The notes under the pieces were generated by a model that was given only the letters and a program-made list of their open reading frames with translations, did no database searches and had not been told where the DNA came from. DNA of 64,000 bases. Origin: Laburnicola sp. R22_1 (Eukaryota; Ascomycota; Dothideomycetes; Pleosporales; Didymosphaeriaceae). The stretch is taken from assembly GCA_014281115.1 (NCBI GenBank), contig JACONQ010000012.1, forward strand, positions 2,108,001-2,172,000, given 5' to 3'. A program made the translations under genes and the position numbers. Positions 7,232 to 18,556 of the stretch are shown here, piece after piece; position 1 is the stretch's first letter, and each line of letters opens with the position of its first letter.

Positions 7232-9536
7232 GCGTCTCCCGTTAGGCCAGCTAAAGCTTATCTCTCGAGGAACTCCAACCGGCGCAATGGGAAACCGGCA
7301 TCCTGCGAGCCGTGTACGTTATACCGTTCATCACCTGCAAAAGCCGGAGTGAATCAGGACGACGGTTTATATAGCGACCGTTAGCTAACTTTATATTGGT
7401 TGTACAGGTAGACTGAACAAGACTAGATGTGATCACACAGTTCCAGTATGCGATCGATGCATTCAACGTGGTGGGGGGCCTAAAATATAGAACATCATGT
7501 GTGATGTACGCTCATTGTATTACCTAGGCATTCCGGAACGATGTTTCTATCACCCAGCCCCACTCACCAAGCGCAATCTCGATGAAGATGCCGGACGTGC
7601 AAAAGAGATGCCAGATGTTCTTTCCCCCACAAAGAGAAAACGGACCTCCAGGTCTCTCCCTGGAACCGGACCGGATGACCCATCGTCCTCTCATAACGAT
7701 AGGTTTGCGGACGCCGTCCCAATGATGATGAACCAGCCAGGATATTTAGGCCCAACGAGCTATTCAGCCATTCTCCCTAAAGATGAAGCCAACACAGTCA
7801 TCCTCAATCGAGAAGCATCGGTCGCATCTGACAGTTCTGACCAGGAAATGGCTCACCAGCACCCGCTGACCAAGTCTATGCGTATACAGATGGCCACAGA
7901 GGCACTAAAGGCCTTACGCCACTACCGCATCATCCAAGAAGTCATCGCTGTTCTGTCGCATTACGCACAAACAAGCATAGTACCGCTGCCCCTGGAGATC
8001 AACCTGATCAACAGTCTGGGACCCGTCGTGGATCAATTCAATCTCCTCCATTCCGTGCCCGACCCCCGTCTTGTACACAGAATTTTAGACAACAGCAGCC
8101 AACCCCTTGAGCTGCCGGAGGACCTGAAAGCGTGCGACTTCCACAAGATATGCTCCGGAGACAACATTCGATTAGAGGTCCTTGGCTTCATCCTCGCCAC
8201 TGCAGGCAGAGCCCTATCTTTCGGGCTCTGCTCTTCCCTCTTCATAGATCCGACCAAAGCAAATGCAAAGTCGCGCCTTATCGACGAGCTCCTCCGAGCA
8301 AGCACAACTTGCACAATTCTATGTAGCATGATTAGTCCCGTCAACCACATCACCACGTGGATGCTGTACGAAAACTACTCCTTCACCCTGATGATCTGCG
8401 GCTTCTCCGGCCCACCGTCGTGGCGGCGCTTCGGCGAACTAGCATCGCAATTGTATTCTCTGGGTCTCCACCGAGAACCAACGAGCTCCAGTGTCCCTAG
8501 ATGGCTTCTCGAAACGCGAAGACGCGTCTTCAGCGCCTGTTTCATGCAAGACAAGACGCTCTCGACATTCCTCGGTCGCCCTATCCGCCTCAGCAAACGC
8601 CACACAGACATGAAGATGCCTCTCGACTTATCCGACGACGAAATAATGGCCGACGAAGACACCCTCGCGCGGGCCATCGCCGCCCTCGACCAAAACGGCT
8701 GGAACACAGAAGGCCGCTACTTTCGCGTCTCGTGGACCAGAATCCGCTGCATATCCGCCACCTACCGCGAAGAAATCCTCGACGTGGCCCTGTCCAAACT
8801 AGACGACCACGTCGAGCGCCAACTCCTCGATATATCGCGGCGCATCCGCGAATCCTGGGACGCCTTCCCGCGCCATCTCCGATACTGGCCGAACTGCTGG
8901 AACGAAAATATCACGTCGTACGTCTGTCTCATGCTCGTCATATCTCACCAAACGCACTGGTACAACGAATTCATTATCCGGAAACTACTCGACAAAGGCC
9001 AGCCGCTGACATCGAATATCGAACTCCTCCGCGTGTCAACATCGCTGCTGTCGACGACGTTGACGCTCGGCACGATCCGCGATAGGCTGTATGATGTTCA
9101 CAAAGAGTTCCTCGTCGAAGTCGTCCTCTGCGGTATTCCTACCGCATCTGTCCTCGCGACTGCCCTTCAGGAACAACATCGCACAAACTTACCCTTCCCC
9201 GCCTCAATCTCGCGCGCCGAGATTATCAGAATGTTAAGCGTTCTCATTTCGCACCTCGACGCGGCCGCGCATCTCGATTGCTCTTCTGCCCGCCCCGGCG
9301 AAGCGCACTATAACCTCTGCAGAAAAGCGTGTAAAGCTTTTACGAAGATTGTGGACCACGTGCTGGATCCAAAGGTTGCAGAAGAAGTCACGCCCAACGC
9401 TACGGATCCGGATCTAGTGAATTTAGATCTGGAGTTGCTCGCAGCGCCGGGGCTCGATGCTTTTGAAGGGATGGACTTTGTGGCGGGGGATGATGGGAGT
9501 ATAGATTGGGGAGCGATGACGCAGTGGACGCTTTGA
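7232..9536 (+). CDS. Zn2Cys6 fungal transcription factor (likely cluster regulator)
   Basis: The binuclear zinc cluster is split over three exons: exon 1 ends at 7313 (donor GTACGT), exon 2 is 7408-7470, exon 3 is 7528-9536; introns are 94 and 57 bp. Spliced, the cysteines follow C-x2-C-x6-C-x6-C-x2-C-x8-C (CEPC..RC..VCDRC..ERC) with basic residues between, the GAL4-type DNA-binding domain. A linker with KRKRTSR follows, then a middle homology region typical of fungal-specific regulators (about 550 residues) and an acidic C-terminus. In exon 1 the frame is open back to a TAG at 7229-7231 but has no ATG before the first cysteine, so a further upstream exon is likely; the given start is only the limit of the open frame. 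As the only regulator beside the lipid-type genes it is the probable pathway activator. Confidence 0.8.
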
Positions 9537-9581
9537 ATGGAATTGTGTGTCCAAGGAAGTTTCCGTCTGATGTATCGACTT

Positions 9582-10052
9582 TTATGGCCTCTCTCTGATC
9601 TCTTGCTCGCTGCCGATGCGCGCCGCACTTTTCCTCTCTGCTTCCCCCCTAGCCATCTTTGCCTCTCGCCGTATACTACTCCTTTCTGAGCTCTCCGGAT
9701 GTTCCACATACCCAATCCACTTCACCTCACTCCCAATCCAGACCTCCTCACTCTTACGCACCTCGCCTACACTGCCAGCATAACCAGTAAGGGAACCCCG
9801 CCCGTCAACAATCGGCGATTTGACGCCGAATCTCTCGCCCGTGTAAGGCTCAACGTGCGCTTTCAGATGCGGCAAAGGAAGCGTAGAGGGCGGCGTGCGC
9901 GTGTAAGACCCCACGAGGCGAGCCTTTTGCGTTTCGACGGCTTGCGCTGTCTCATTTTCGATTAACATGTTTGCCAGGCCCGACTCGCTGGAGGAATCAT
10001 CTCCGTTTTGATTTGGAGAAGCTACGTTGTGTTGGGGTTGGGAGGAAGTCAT
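9582..10052 (-). CDS. Hypothetical protein, 156 residues
   Basis: Intron-less frame beginning MTSSQPQHNVASPNQNGDDS. The N-terminus is polar and disordered-looking; residues 45-120 (for example HLKAHVEPYTGERFGVKSPI) have balanced, protein-like composition; the C-terminus is charged (RREAKMARGEAERK). I recognise no domain and no membrane segment. It lies downstream of RRB1 in the same orientation. Frames on the other strand are shorter and less convincing. It may be a real small lineage gene or a chance frame. Confidence 0.5.
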   Translation of the reverse strand: MTSSQPQHNVASPNQNGDDSSSESGLANMLIENETAQAVETQKARLVGSYTRTPPSTLPLPHLKAHVEPYTGERFGVKSPIVDGRGSLTGYAGSVGEVRKSEEVWIGSEVKWIGYVEHPESSERSSIRREAKMARGEAERKSAARIGSEQEIRERP

Positions 10053-10357
10053 GGTAAGCAGATGGGGGATATGGTTCCGATCCGATGGGTACCGAAGCCG
10101 ATCAGCTTAATGAGCAAAGTCGCAGCTGGTGATCTAGAAGCTTTAGCGCGCGGGTACAAGTTGCATTTGAGGCACGTTTGGCTTGTTACGGGGTGAATGG
10201 GTTCCTTTGTTTGTTGGGCACCGGATTGGGATGGAAGAGGCCCTGACGCGGCACTGAACAAAGTCCAGCAAGCGGAGCGCCTTATACAAGCAGCAAGACA
10301 GTTTACGTTTGCGCTTATTCTGTTACACAGCTGCGCGACTTGGGATAGATTGGTCAT
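10053..10357. other. Intergenic between the hypothetical gene and RRB1
   Basis: 305 bp holding the RRB1 3' end and the upstream region of the hypothetical gene. I see no RNA gene or repeat. Confidence 0.4.
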
Positions 10358-11949
10358 CTACACACTAATCGTTTTGAACACGCTGTTCCTGTATGTTAGC
10401 CGTGGTCCCTCGCGATAGTAGATGCAGGGGACGATTTCACTTACCCGAAGCCCGACCCACCCGTCGCCATGACCGCGCCCGGAATCTGCGGGTGCCAGTG
10501 CGCCTCCTTGACCTGCTCCATATAATGCACAAACAGCAATTGCGGCGGGACATCTGGTACACCGCCCGTATCCCGACTCTCCTCGTCGTCTAGCTCGACT
10601 GCGAGATCCCAAAGCGTCAAGGTATTATCACCCGCACACACCAGCACGATGCTGCTGTCCGTCGGGTGCCATTCCACAGCAGTGATCTGCTCCTTGTGGA
10701 AATTGAAAGAGGCGATCGGTGACGGTTTGGCGGACGACGAGAGGGAGGTAGATGGTTTCCAGTTCCGGAGATCCCAAACGGCCCATTCACCATCATCGGC
10801 ACCCGATGCGAGGAGATGAGCGGTTTGGTGGGACCAGGAGAGAACGTTGACGTCTGTCTTGGACACTTGGACGCTGACGGCTGGTTTGCGGGACTTGGAG
10901 CGGGCGTCCCATATTTTGACCGTGCCGTCGTTGGACGCGGAAGCGAAAACGGTCTTCTCGCTCGGTGACCATTGGAGTTCCTCGACTGTGCCTTGGTGCC
11001 CGGTGAAGGGCGTGGTGTCTGTGACGAAACCTCCGCCCTGTGTCCGTGTGGTGATGAAGATGTTGCCGGTGATGTCGCCAGTCAGGAGCTTGCCTTCGGG
11101 TACAAGAGGTGACCAGTCCAGCGCATACCCTTCGTTCGCCTTGTGCGCTCTTATTGTGCTTACGGGCTTGTTCTGTGAGGGTGTGACGGTGGAGCCGGGG
11201 GTGTCGAAGGCAGTGAGGTGTGGCGTGATGTCGTGTATCAGTACCTGGCCTGACTCTGTCATAGCTGCGGTGAGGGTAGTCGGTGATTTCGCCGAAGTAG
11301 CTTGCGGTGCCTGGTGGACCCGTATACGGTTGGTGCAGCTGGTCATGGGGATCGACTTGGTCTCGAGAATAGGATCTGAACCCTCGTCGTCTGAGTCGTC
11401 GTCCTCCTCGTCTTCGCCCTCTTTCTCCATTCGCGACAGACTGCTCATCTTCATGACCATGATCTGGTTCTCCTTGTCCCGTCCCTGCGCGGCCTGCGTG
11501 CCGGCCACTGCGTATACGGTGGCGGGGTACGTCTTGCGGTCGGAGCCGAGATTGTCGGGTACCATGTCGCAGGACAAGCACGGCCAGGGCGCGTCTAGTG
11601 TGTGGAGCATCTCGTATGTGGACAGATCGGGTGCAAGCGTCTCACCAGCGGAAAGCTTGTGGCGTCCGGGTATGAAGGTGCCTTGGTCGACTTCCATGGC
11701 ATCTATGTTGAATCAGCAGTCGCCTTTGGTGTTTACGTGTATATGCCTACGTTCTCGCTCCTCTGCTTCTCGCTCCTCGTCGGGCCGCCCATCGACGCCA
11801 GCCTCGAATATTTCGCCCTCGCTCTCGAACTCGTCCTCGAACTCGTCCTCAAACTCCCCCACCTCGTCGCGGTCGAGCTCCATGGGCCGGCCGCCATTTT
11901 TGACAGCCTCCAGCTCTTTCTCGTCCGACTCTGCGGGTCGCTTGGCCAT
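10358..11949 (-). CDS. RRB1: Ribosome assembly WD40 protein Rrb1/GRWD1
   Basis: Exons 11751-11949, 10445-11702 and 10358-10388 give 495 residues. Introns are 48 bp (11703-11750) and 56 bp (10389-10444, GTAAGT..CAG); the last one places only NSVFKTISV in the final exon, the conserved end of this family. The first donor (C/GTAGGC) is weak and its position is the least certain. The N-terminus is very acidic (EFEDEFEDEFESEGE), followed by the conserved FIPGRHKL...APDLSTYEMLHTLDAPWPCLS block and WD repeats, including HQGTVEELQWSPSEKTVFAS and KIWDARSKSRKP. In yeast Rrb1 escorts ribosomal protein L3 (Rpl3) to nascent 60S subunits in the nucleus. It is divergent from the Spg1-type GTPase gene. Confidence 0.93.
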
Positions 11950-12348
11950 GCTGAGCAGTCGGTGGAAGGAATGTGGTGTTGTGGGAGTCTGGGTCAGAAG
12001 GCGCCTTGCGGGGACAATTTTCTGGCGGCGCCTTTTCGACTGTTTCGCGCTTGGGCCAACTGAACCGCCGCTCCAAGCGCCCCTCGATTCGCTGCACCCC
12101 TGCACCCCGGAGGTGGTAAGAAACGCAACGCAACAACAAGGCCCAGCGTGCTCGCCATTCTCACCAGTCGTCCTCGCTGCCCTCCTCGCCTTCACCGTCG
12201 CGGCCACAGAGCATGCGCCGAGGGCCCGTCTGCACGTCTATCGCGTCGGCTACGCATTGAAGCACTCGCCACCGCATTTCTCCTCGTCCTATTCGCCCAC
12301 CTGAGACACGCGGCGCCCTCGACTCAGGCCGCAAAGCGATTGTCGACC
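11950..12348. promoter_or_regulatory. Divergent promoter of RRB1 and the Spg1-type GTPase gene
   Basis: About 400 bp between start codons, with pyrimidine-rich tracts typical of filamentous-fungal promoters on both sides. The frame upstream of 12349 is open but its translation is low-complexity and is treated as leader. Confidence 0.4.
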
Positions 12349-13527
12349 ATGGAGGCGCACCAGGAACCTGCGCCCGTCGAGGGCCAGGAGGCGCAGAAGC
12401 ACATGGACCAGCCCATGGACGTCGACGACAGCAACAACACCACCATCACCGCCTCGACCGTCGCCCCACTGCCCGACTTCCAGAGTAGCAACGGCTACAA
12501 CAATGCCTATGCGACCGAGCACAACCGGCCTCATACCTCCTACTCGGACACGGCCTACCATCACTACGGCGGCCATGGGGGTGACGGCTACGGATCGCGC
12601 TTCAACACGCCGTCCGACGCGGATACGCCGCCGCGACAACAGAGCTACTACAACGGCGCCAAGGAGACACAGATGGGACAGTCCAACTCAAGACCAAGCT
12701 CGACCATGGGGCGGTATCCGAACTCCGAGGGCGGGGCAAGGTCGTACTCGGACCAGAACGTGCAGAGATCACAGCAACCGGAGGCTGCCACCAAGAACAC
12801 CAGCGTCGTGATCAAGGTTGGCATGGTCGGCGACGCGCAGATTGGGAAGACCAGTCTGATGGTCAAGTATGTGGAGGGTAGTTGGGACGAGGACTACATC
12901 CAGACATTAGGTTCGTCGCGTCTCTCAGCATGATAAGCGCGCATATTGACCAAGGCAGGCGTGAATTTCATGGAGAAGACCATCTCGATTAGGAACACCG
13001 AGATCACCTTCTCGATATGGGATCTCGGAGGCCAGCGCGAGTTCGTCAACATGCTGCCGCTGGTGTGTAACGACGCGGTCGCCATCCTCTTCATGTTTGA
13101 TCTTACCCGCAAGAGCACCTTGAACTCCATCAAGGAGTGGTATCGCCAGGGACGAGGCTTCAACAAGACCGCCATACCATTCCTAGTCGGCACCAAGTAT
13201 GACCACTTTGTCAACTTCCCGCGGGAAGAGCAAGAGGAGATCTCGAACCAGGTACCGAGTACGGATACAAAAAGAACGGTCCGGAACTGACCAAGATACC
13301 AGGCAAAACGATTCGCGAAGGCGATGAAGGCGAGCCTCATCTTCAGCAGTACTAGCCATTCCATCAATGTGCAGAAGGTAGGTTGCTCCTGCTCTGCCGT
13401 GCTACCGCCCACTGATCCGTATTCGCAGATCTTCAAGATCGTCCTCTCGAAGGCCTTTGATCTCAAGTGCACTATCCCCGAGATAGAAAACATCGGGGAA
13501 CCACTCCTTCTCTACCAGGCCGTCTAG
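12349..13527 (+). CDS. spg1: Septation-initiation Ras-like GTPase (Spg1/Tem1)
   Basis: Exons 12349-12910, 12959-13251, 13303-13377 and 13429-13527; introns of 48, 51 and 51 bp all have GT..AG ends. The product has 342 residues. The GTPase core starts near residue 155: P-loop GDAQIGKTS, switch [10 protein letters not shown] (the GGQ form of this family), the guanine-specificity loop GTKYDHF (TKYD instead of NKxD, as in Spg1), and a C-terminus ending [11 protein letters not shown]. Spg1/Tem1 at the spindle pole body switches on the septation initiation / mitotic exit kinase cascade. The N-terminal extension of about 150 Pro/Ser/Tyr/Gly-rich residues is unusually long compared with about 200-residue yeast proteins, but I believe such extensions occur in filamentous fungi. 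Confidence 0.93.
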
Positions 13528-14175
13528 TCATCTCCGCACGCAAGGGACACCGGCAGACCAATCGAGGACGCACTTACGTGCGACGTTACCAACGAGGAAA
13601 TGGCTATTGACGACTTTGTTTGAGAGGGAAAGGAACTTTGCATGGCTGGGCGACTGGAGCAAATCTAGATTATTTGTTTTGCACAAGCGGCGTTGTTTGG
13701 AACCGCAAAAACGCTGGGTTATTGCGAGTAGAGGCACTGGATGCGTCTTTCTTCTACGCGTGCGGGTAAAGGGCTTTGATCTTGTAACCAAGTATAGTAG
13801 TGTAGTGTCTTGTGAAAAGAGGCGAATTGAGCAATGCTTATGTTGGAGCAAACCGGCGCATAATTTTATTCTTCCGCCAGAGCTTGGCTCCGTGCTTTTG
13901 CTCAGTCGTTGTGAACGTCGATGATCGCTTCGGGACCTACGGGAAGGATTTCATCCATGGATCTGTAATGACGCACCTGCATGAGTGGGGCGCTTGCCGT
14001 GTGAAAAGTGATAGTTCCACCACTCTCGATAATTGATAATAAACATAACGACCCACGCTGCCTACGGCAATCTTCCATCCAGCATAGGCACGCGCATTGA
14101 CACCACTTATAACCTATCCGCGAACGTGCTCAGCATTACACTCATACAGACCGCACCACCACCACCACCACCGCC
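13528..14175. other. Intergenic between the GTPase and CSL4 genes
   Basis: About 650 bp without a supported gene: GTPase 3' UTR and CSL4 promoter. A CAC-rich stretch (ACCACCACCACCACC) lies just before the CSL4 start. Confidence 0.4.
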
Positions 14176-14784
14176 ATGGCGCTCCCCACCGTGGCCCTCC
14201 CAGGCACCCTCCTCGGCCCGGCCTCGAAATACGCCCCAGGCCCCGGAACACACATCTGGGAGTCACAAGTCTACTCCTCGGTAGCCGGCGCCGTCGTCTC
14301 GACCCCGGCGCCCACCACACAACCAGCCAGCACGCTCCCCCTCCTCTCCATCTCGCACCCGACCTCCACCTCCACCACGACGGGCACACCCCGCAGCACG
14401 CTCCTCCCGGAGATCAACGCGCCCGTCCTCGCATGCATAACGCGCCTAGGCGCGCGCTCAGCGACGGCCGAAATCCTCGTCATCTCCTCCACCTCGGTAT
14501 GCAGCACGCCGTTCCAAGCGCAGATCCGGCGCGAAGACATCCGCGCGACGGAGAAGGACAAAGTCACGGTGCAGGAGAGCTTTCGCGTCGGCGACCTGGT
14601 CAAGGCCGTGGTGATTAGCTTGGGGGATCAGAGTAATTATTATTTGAGTACGGCGCGGAATGAGTTGGGGGTTGTGGTGGCAAGGGGGGAGAACGGCGAG
14701 GCGTTGGTGCCGGTTAGTTGGAGGGAGGTGAGGGATTTGAGGTCCGGGAGGGGGGAGAGTAGGAAGGTGGCGAAGCCGTTTTAG
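14176..14784 (+). CDS. CSL4: Exosome complex subunit Csl4
   Basis: Single exon of 202 residues. The N-terminal domain (MALPTVALPGTLLGPASKY..PGPGTHIWESQVYSSVAG) and the following S1 RNA-binding domain (about residues 75-165: APVLACITRLGARSATAEI...GDLVKAVVISLGDQSNYYLST) are diagnostic of Csl4. The C-terminal strand region ends ALVPVSWREVRDLRSGR. Csl4 caps the RNA exosome ring and takes part in 3'-5' RNA processing and decay in nucleus and cytoplasm. A Ser/Thr-rich insertion (SHPTSTSTTTGTPRST) separates the domains. Confidence 0.92.
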   Translation: MALPTVALPGTLLGPASKYAPGPGTHIWESQVYSSVAGAVVSTPAPTTQPASTLPLLSISHPTSTSTTTGTPRSTLLPEINAPVLACITRLGARSATAEILVISSTSVCSTPFQAQIRREDIRATEKDKVTVQESFRVGDLVKAVVISLGDQSNYYLSTARNELGVVVARGENGEALVPVSWREVRDLRSGRGESRKVAKPF

Positions 14785-15138
14785 GGGACTGGAGTGGGCT
14801 GGACGGAGAGGGCTATGGCATGGGATCGGGCTGAGATGCTTGCAAGAGAGGGGAGGAGTCACGATATGTCATCGCTTGCCGCCCGCTGTGCTCGCCAGAA
14901 GAGAGCGAGGTATCGACCAAGAAACATGAAATATGATACCCCAAGAGACATGTCAAATTGTTCTCAAACCAAACCAACCAAACCAAACCATGTAACCATC
15001 CCTCAACCGAGCAACATATGAAATCGAAAACACACCCTACCCACACACATACACACATTGATCCTCCTAAAATCCTCTCCCTCTCTCTCTACATCCACAA
15101 CACCACTCCTTCCCAACCCCTAATCACCCCACTTCACT
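14785..15138. other. Convergent 3' region with simple repeats
   Basis: Between the ends of CSL4 and the minus-strand Pro-rich gene. Contains AAACCAACCAAACC near 14970 and CA-rich CACACACATACACACA near 15045. No gene seen. Confidence 0.5.
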
Positions 15139-17936
15139 TCAACCCGGCGTGTTACCACTCGCCTGGTTTCCTCCACGACCACCATCACTACTGCCCTGTG
15201 CTGCACCCGGGGCCAGCCCCAAACTGCGTGCCAGCTCTGCCATAAGCTCCTGCATCATTTGCTCCCGCGTTGGCACTGCGTTCGCTGCATCACCGCTCGT
15301 AGCACCTGCGGCACCGTTTGCAGGGGTAGGGGCTGCGTTCGCGTCAGGGCTTGCGTTCGGTTCGGGAAACGGTACGGAGTTAGTGTTGGGTGTTGGGTAG
15401 GGAGGATTGTTTGGCGGCGGGGCTGGAGTGTCATCTGGAGGAGATGTTGGGGGGTCGTTTGGAGTAGGAGCTGGAGGATCGTCTGGAAGAGGGCTTGGAG
15501 CTGGGGTTGGGGCCTGAGCTGGGGTTGATGCTGGCGCTGGAACTGGTGCTGGCGCTGGAGCTGGAGTGTCGTTAGGAGGAGATGGAGCCGCAGAACCAGC
15601 GTCAGCATCAGAAGGCCCCGGAGGAGCTTCTGGAGTCCCACTCGCAGCCTTTGGCGCAGCCGCCGCGTCTTGCTTCTGATCCACATCTCCAGACAGCGAG
15701 TCTACACCCGGTGCACCAGGCGGACCTTGGGTGTCATATGGTTTCCCACTCTTAAACCCATACACCGCCATGCCTAATAGCCCACCCATTCTCTTCTTCG
15801 GCTTCTGCTTATTCCACTGCTCGACCGTGGTAGTTTTCCCGGGCCAGCGTGTCCCGCCGGCGAGATAGAATAAGCTTGCGGGTATGCGGTCGGGTCTGTG
15901 ATTGGGTCTGCCTCCGCCTCGAAGCCGAGGAATCTGTGAGGGGGGTGTAGATGGGCTTTGGAGTGGCGATGGGATAGAGAGGACGCGGATAGACGGGTTG
16001 TAGGTTGTTGGACGGTATGCGGCAACCGAGTATCTGCTACCAGCGTATCGCTTTGGGGTGTGGTTGGTGGGGTAAATCTTTGGACAAGTGGAAATGGGCT
16101 GCTTGGTAGGACTTTTGTGTCTTGATCTTGACAGGCGTACGGGAGGTAGATTGTCAGTTCTGAGGATATAAACATGGCCTTTGCTATTTCGTAGATTGCA
16201 CCTAGTACGAAGGTGTGTGTCTTCCGGAAATTCGTAATATCGTTTTGGCGGTGGTTGAGCATAGGAGATAGTTCCCATTCTACCCCCACGATACGGATTA
16301 CACCTAGTAGAGTGCTGGGTAGATGCCACCATTCTCTCCATCGGTGTCTTCATTTGGTACTCCTCTGCACCACCACCCCGCATCCTAGACTTGAGTGAAG
16401 GTCCGTATCCGTTAACACGATTATGTCGCGGCTCTTCAGTGTCGAGTGGATCAGGCGGCATAGTTCCATGACTCCATTCAGACTCGTTGTCAGCGGAACT
16501 GGCTGCATTATGCACCTCGTGAAGAGGGCTGGGGATCCTCGGACGATGATTCGAGTTCCGCGTTCTATACACCGCACTATGCCGAAGTACCCGTTCAAAG
16601 TTTGCAGGCGCGCTTCGACTACTTCTTGACCTGGTCCACTGACTCACCGGCAGGATGATGGTACCTTCAGGAAGCGCGGGAACAAAAGGTGGTTGGTCTA
16701 GCCTAGGTATTAGAACCGGCCTTTCTACAGGAGCAATAGATATCGGCCGGCGGCGGAAAGCTGATAGCACTTGTGTAGGGGTAGGAATTTCGCGGGGTAA
16801 TGGGGGTATGTACTCGCCTGGAATGTGAGACGTGGAGTAAAGCACTGTCGTAGAAGTGTCTCGGCGCCCTGGATAGTAGTTGTACCCTACTACGTTGAGG
16901 TAGCTATCAGCTAGAATCTGGTGTGCTAGGAGAGGACTATATCGCCCTTCGCGGATGGCAGCTTGATGTGCTGCTACTTCGTGCCGGTGAATGAAAGCAA
17001 CGTCAGGAGAGAGATAGTGTAGTCTGGGAGTTGATCGAGGGCGCAATGGCGAGCTTCCTAACCTATTCGAATTACTTTCGACAACCCCCTTGAGGTTGTT
17101 GAATACCCTCAGTTCTTCGGGATCTCGTCTATGTCCCATCCGCACCGGAGGCCTTTCAGGAAGAGGAGTATTCGAAGCACGCTGCAACCTCGACAGAGGA
17201 GACTGGGGTGTTCGTGCAGTTCGTGGACTACTGTTTAGAAGTGTTGGGTCAACATGTTGCACCGGCCGATTTGGACTTGAATTATCATTCTCAGAGTCAA
17301 TTCCGGACCTTGTTCGTGGTCGCGGACCCAGGCGATTCCTAAAGAATCTACTCGGACTCACGTTGATGTGTGCGCGTTCAGTGCCATTGAGACAATCAGA
17401 ACATGGCGTGGGGATTCTTTCTCTCTTGGCCCATGGCAATGGCATCCCGCAATTGGACACAGACGGCCCGATGCTTGGAAAGGATTGCAGAACTGCGGGA
17501 TCATAGGGACATCTTGCCTCCAGGCCAGAAGAAGATACAGTCGAGGTTTGACCGTTTTCCCTATGGTCCTCCCAGTTTATAGTCGAAACACAACTGCAGA
17601 GTTGGGATTCGGGGCCGTCCTTGGCCGAGGGGTTCGTATAGGTGTAGACAATCTCTGGCTAATTTGCGCAATGCGCATCATGAAAGGAACATCACTATCT
17701 GGTTCTTGGCGTCTATTTTGGTCCGCACTTGGTGAAATTCGCGCCAAAGATGGCTCCATTGGCGTGGAAGCTTGGTTTGCGGTATCTCTTCGTCGCACAT
17801 TCCGCCAGAATTCTTGCCACGGTAAAGGTGTTGAGACGCGCTCCACCATTCGTTGCATGTATGATGGCCTCCGTGGAACAGGTTGCTGAACCCCTGGCGA
17901 AGGTGTTCTCCCGGATCTGTTGTTCCGAGGCGCCAT
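15139..17936 (-). CDS. Large Pro-rich low-complexity protein of unknown function
   Basis: Proposed exons 17650-17936 and 15139-17560 give 902 residues starting MAPRNNRSGRTPSPG; the 89-bp intron (GTCTAC..ATAG) restores frame across an in-frame TAA near 17578, but its donor is weak. The N-terminal two thirds are Arg/Ser/Pro-rich with repeated short motifs: RMRGGGAEEY and RLRGGGRPN, and a CPYDP / CSDC region near residue 130. A segment at about residues 280-330 (HRHEVAAHQAAIREGRYSPLL) looks folded. The C-terminus has about 120 residues of Pro-Ala/Pro-Asp runs (TPAPAPAPVPAP) and ends in an amphipathic stretch (MQELMAELARSLGL). No signal peptide or known domain is seen. Confidence 0.6.
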
Positions 17937-18327
17937 TTTGCGTTCAATGGCCTCGGTTTGAAGGAAACTGACTGTTTGCACGAGCAGAACCCAGGCTAAA
18001 GAGTGTCGAAGGCGCTATCAATAGCGGTACAAATACGGCAATGGGAAAGGCTCCGTAGAATGAGAGTGGTATCCGGCCTAAGGAAGCTGGCATATGAACA
18101 TGTTAGAATTAGTCGACTGTTGCTATACTTATGACTGTAGCAGGATTTGTGAATTGCGAAACTAAGTAACGTGGTAGATGTAATGACGAACGATACATTG
18201 CTGATACTAGAATCCTAAGCATCATATTGTACAAACTGAGACGTAAATGGCGAACGACATATGGCCGACCAACGGGTTGAGCTCGTGGAGAAGGTGCCAT
18301 GTCGTATACGAGTTTGTTGATTGGTGT

Positions 18328-18427
18328 CTTGCTGATGAAAGCGTTTTGCTGAAGTAGAAAGCGTTTTGCTGAAGTCCAAAGCGTTTTGATGAAGTAGAAA
18401 GCGTTTTGCTGAAGTAGAAAGCGTTTG
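18328..18427. repeat. 20-bp tandem repeat, about five copies
   Basis: Unit GCGTTTTGCTGAAGTAGAAA repeats head to tail from 18341, with units differing at one to three positions (AGTCC, GATGAAG variants) and degraded ends. It lies in the roughly 620-bp gap between the Pro-rich gene and the F-box gene, where no other gene is supported. Confidence 0.85.
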
Positions 18428-18556
18428 CGGTATTATGCACGGCTGAGATATTCACCTCTAATCGAGTAGTACAGAGTAAGGACGGTAGCATAGACGATGT
18501 GGTCGTGAACAAAACCATCCGAGGCCACGTAGAAGATGATATGGCTGATTACATCT

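Noticed and set aside
10197..10418. Plus-strand 73-codon frame antisense to the RRB1 end
   Set aside because: It overlaps the last RRB1 intron and exon on the opposite strand and shows no domain.
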